From contig JAITUT010000034.1 of assembly GCA_031286325.1 (NCBI GenBank), forward strand, positions 1 to 52,880: a DNA stretch of 52,880 bases. Direction: 5' to 3'. Positions 51,935 through 52,880 of the stretch are shown here, one piece after another (position 1 is the first letter of the stretch; each line of letters begins with the position of its first letter). The notes below the pieces were generated by a model. It saw nothing but the letters and a program-made list of their open reading frames with translations, did no database searches and was not told where the DNA came from. The position numbers and the translations under genes are program-made. Source of the stretch: Helicobacteraceae bacterium. Lineage in GTDB: Bacteria; Campylobacterota; Campylobacteria; Campylobacterales; SZUA-545.

Positions 51935-52880
51935 TGTCGGTTAAATTGAAAAATATCGCGTTTTTTATCTCCTCTTTGGGCGTGGGCGGCGCGGAGCGGC
52001 AACTTGTGCTAAACGCGGTCGCGGCGCAAAAAAGCGGAATAAAAACGAGCGTGATTATTTGGTATGGCGAGGCGGTCTTTGATAATGAGCTTTTAGAGGC
52101 GGGGGTAGATGTTTATTATGTACGCAAAAAGTTAGGTTTAATTCATTTGCCTTCCGCGCTTTTTAGGCTAGTTAAAATCATTCGCATAATTCGCCCACAA
52201 GCGGTTTATTCTTTTATGGATATGAACAATGTGCTATTAGCCCTTGTTTCGCCGTTTATAAGCCCAAAAATTATTTGGGGGATTAGAGCTTCAAACATAG
52301 ATCGAGAACAATATGGTTTTTCTTCGGTTTTGCTGGAAAAAATCGAGTTGTTTTTAAGCCCTCTGGCGGATTTAATTATTTGCAACTCAGACGCGGGTAA
52401 AAAGTTATGTATTGAAAGAGGTTTTTCGCCGAAAAAAACGATCGTGATTGAAAACGGCATTGACGTAGATCGTTTCAAATATAGCGCAAAGGGAGCGATG
52501 AAAATTCGCGAGGAATTTAAGATCGCCGATAATGAAAAAATTATTTTATTGCCCGCGAGATTAGATATTATGAAAGATCATAAAAACTTTTTTAACGCGG
52601 CGAAAATTTTGCTGGAGAGTTACGATCGCAGTCTTAAATTTATTTGCGTTGGCGGGGGCGATCAAAATTATAAAAATGAGTTGCTAAAATACGCGGAAAA
52701 TTTAGGAATTTTAGAAAATGTAATTTTCACTAACGCAAGAAATGATATAATAGATTTTTACTCATCATCATCATCATCATCATCGTTCGGAGAGGGATTT
52801 TCAAACGCGATCGCGGAGTCAATGTCCTGCGGGACAATTTGCGCGGTAACGGACGTAGGCGACAGCGCGAAGATCGTAGG
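51934..52880 (+). CDS. GT4-family glycosyltransferase (runs off the window)
   Basis: About 315 residues are visible. The N-terminal Rossmann half reads NIAFFISSLGVGGAERQLVL, the usual GT4 acceptor-side loop; the donor half has VIENGIDVDRFKY, LLPARLDIMKDHKNFFNAAKIL and GEGFSNAIAESMSCGTICAV, the E-x7-E nucleotide-sugar motif. It transfers a sugar, probably for a surface polysaccharide or glycoprotein. Between IDFYS and GEGF the usual hydrophobic ADIFVLPS loop is replaced by a run of serines encoded by a TCA microsatellite. Confidence 0.85.
   Translation, partial: MSVKLKNIAFFISSLGVGGAERQLVLNAVAAQKSGIKTSVIIWYGEAVFDNELLEAGVDVYYVRKKLGLIHLPSALFRLVKIIRIIRPQAVYSFMDMNNVLLALVSPFISPKIIWGIRASNIDREQYGFSSVLLEKIELFLSPLADLIICNSDAGKKLCIERGFSPKKTIVIENGIDVDRFKYSAKGAMKIREEFKIADNEKIILLPARLDIMKDHKNFFNAAKILLESYDRSLKFICVGGGDQNYKNELLKYAENLGILENVIFTNARNDIIDFYSSSSSSSSFGEGFSNAIAESMSCGTICAVTDVGDSAKIV
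52762..52782 (+). repeat. TCA trinucleotide microsatellite (7 units) in a glycosyltransferase gene
   Basis: Seven perfect TCA units followed by TCG, read in frame as eight serines. Slippage by whole units would change the length of a loop close to the donor site without shifting the frame. Confidence 0.95.

Noticed and set aside
1-52880. CRISPR arrays, complete insertion sequences, rRNA genes
   Set aside because: No regularly spaced direct repeats of 25-40 bases, no transposase-like frame and no rRNA-like sequence were seen on reading both strands.

Overview
The window is a stretch of chromosome from a member of the Campylobacterota (former epsilon-proteobacteria). The evidence is a periplasmic nitrate reductase operon in napA-napG-napH order, a FlgP-type protein, a PseH-like flagellin-sugar acetyltransferase, FixH/CcoI cbb3-oxidase maturation genes, AddB-AddA, a MagIII-like protein and an OadG-OadA-OadB Na+ pump. 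Genes are tightly packed, with many 1-4 base start/stop overlaps, and the DNA is full of GATC, usually inside GCGATCGC-like words.

Layout. 1-3827: nap operon on the minus strand, with two palindromes upstream. 4335-6080: coaE and nadC. 6140-9112: a plus-strand trio of a subtilase lipoprotein, a propeptide-like small protein and a GspK-like pseudopilin. 9182-12301: an AT-rich foreign-looking island with three putative immunity or orphan genes, shared leader repeats and a Dam-type methylase coupled to ridA; its first 2.2 kb contain no GATC at all. 12298-14629: ridA, a small outer-membrane protein and gatB. 14910-17882: a ZrgA-type zinc-uptake operon. 17918-19668: a two-gene envelope operon. 19732-19975: tRNA-Met with a duplicated 3' end and an integrase stub, which looks like the scar of a lost integrative element. 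20173-23603: oadGAB. 23832-32302: TPM-like protein, FixH-like protein, addB, addA and ccoI.

32311-33851 is a type II restriction-modification pair. Then come a divergent uracil-DNA-glycosylase-like gene, an SPFH/NfeD pair, a PDZ protein, ispA, a PseH-like acetyltransferase and a second, orphan adenine methylase (32303-39641). 39683-40246 looks almost empty but holds three very short minus-strand genes: a ribbon-helix-helix protein and two micro-proteins with one membrane span each. 40585-43028: argF, hemB and aroK in a minus-strand run. 43384-47797: flgP, a His/Met-tailed membrane protein, two unknown small genes and a chemotaxis receptor. 47875-52880: a metallophosphatase, a MagIII-like protein lacking expected catalytic residues, a 909-residue HExxH/propeller/barrel protein and a glycosyltransferase, cut by the window end, with an in-frame TCA microsatellite.

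The most unusual features are the GATC-free immunity array with repeated leaders, the subtilase/propeptide/pseudopilin operon, the micro-protein cluster at 39.7-40.2 kb, the tRNA-Met scar and the poly-serine glycosyltransferase. Function calls rest on reading motifs by eye and no database search was run.
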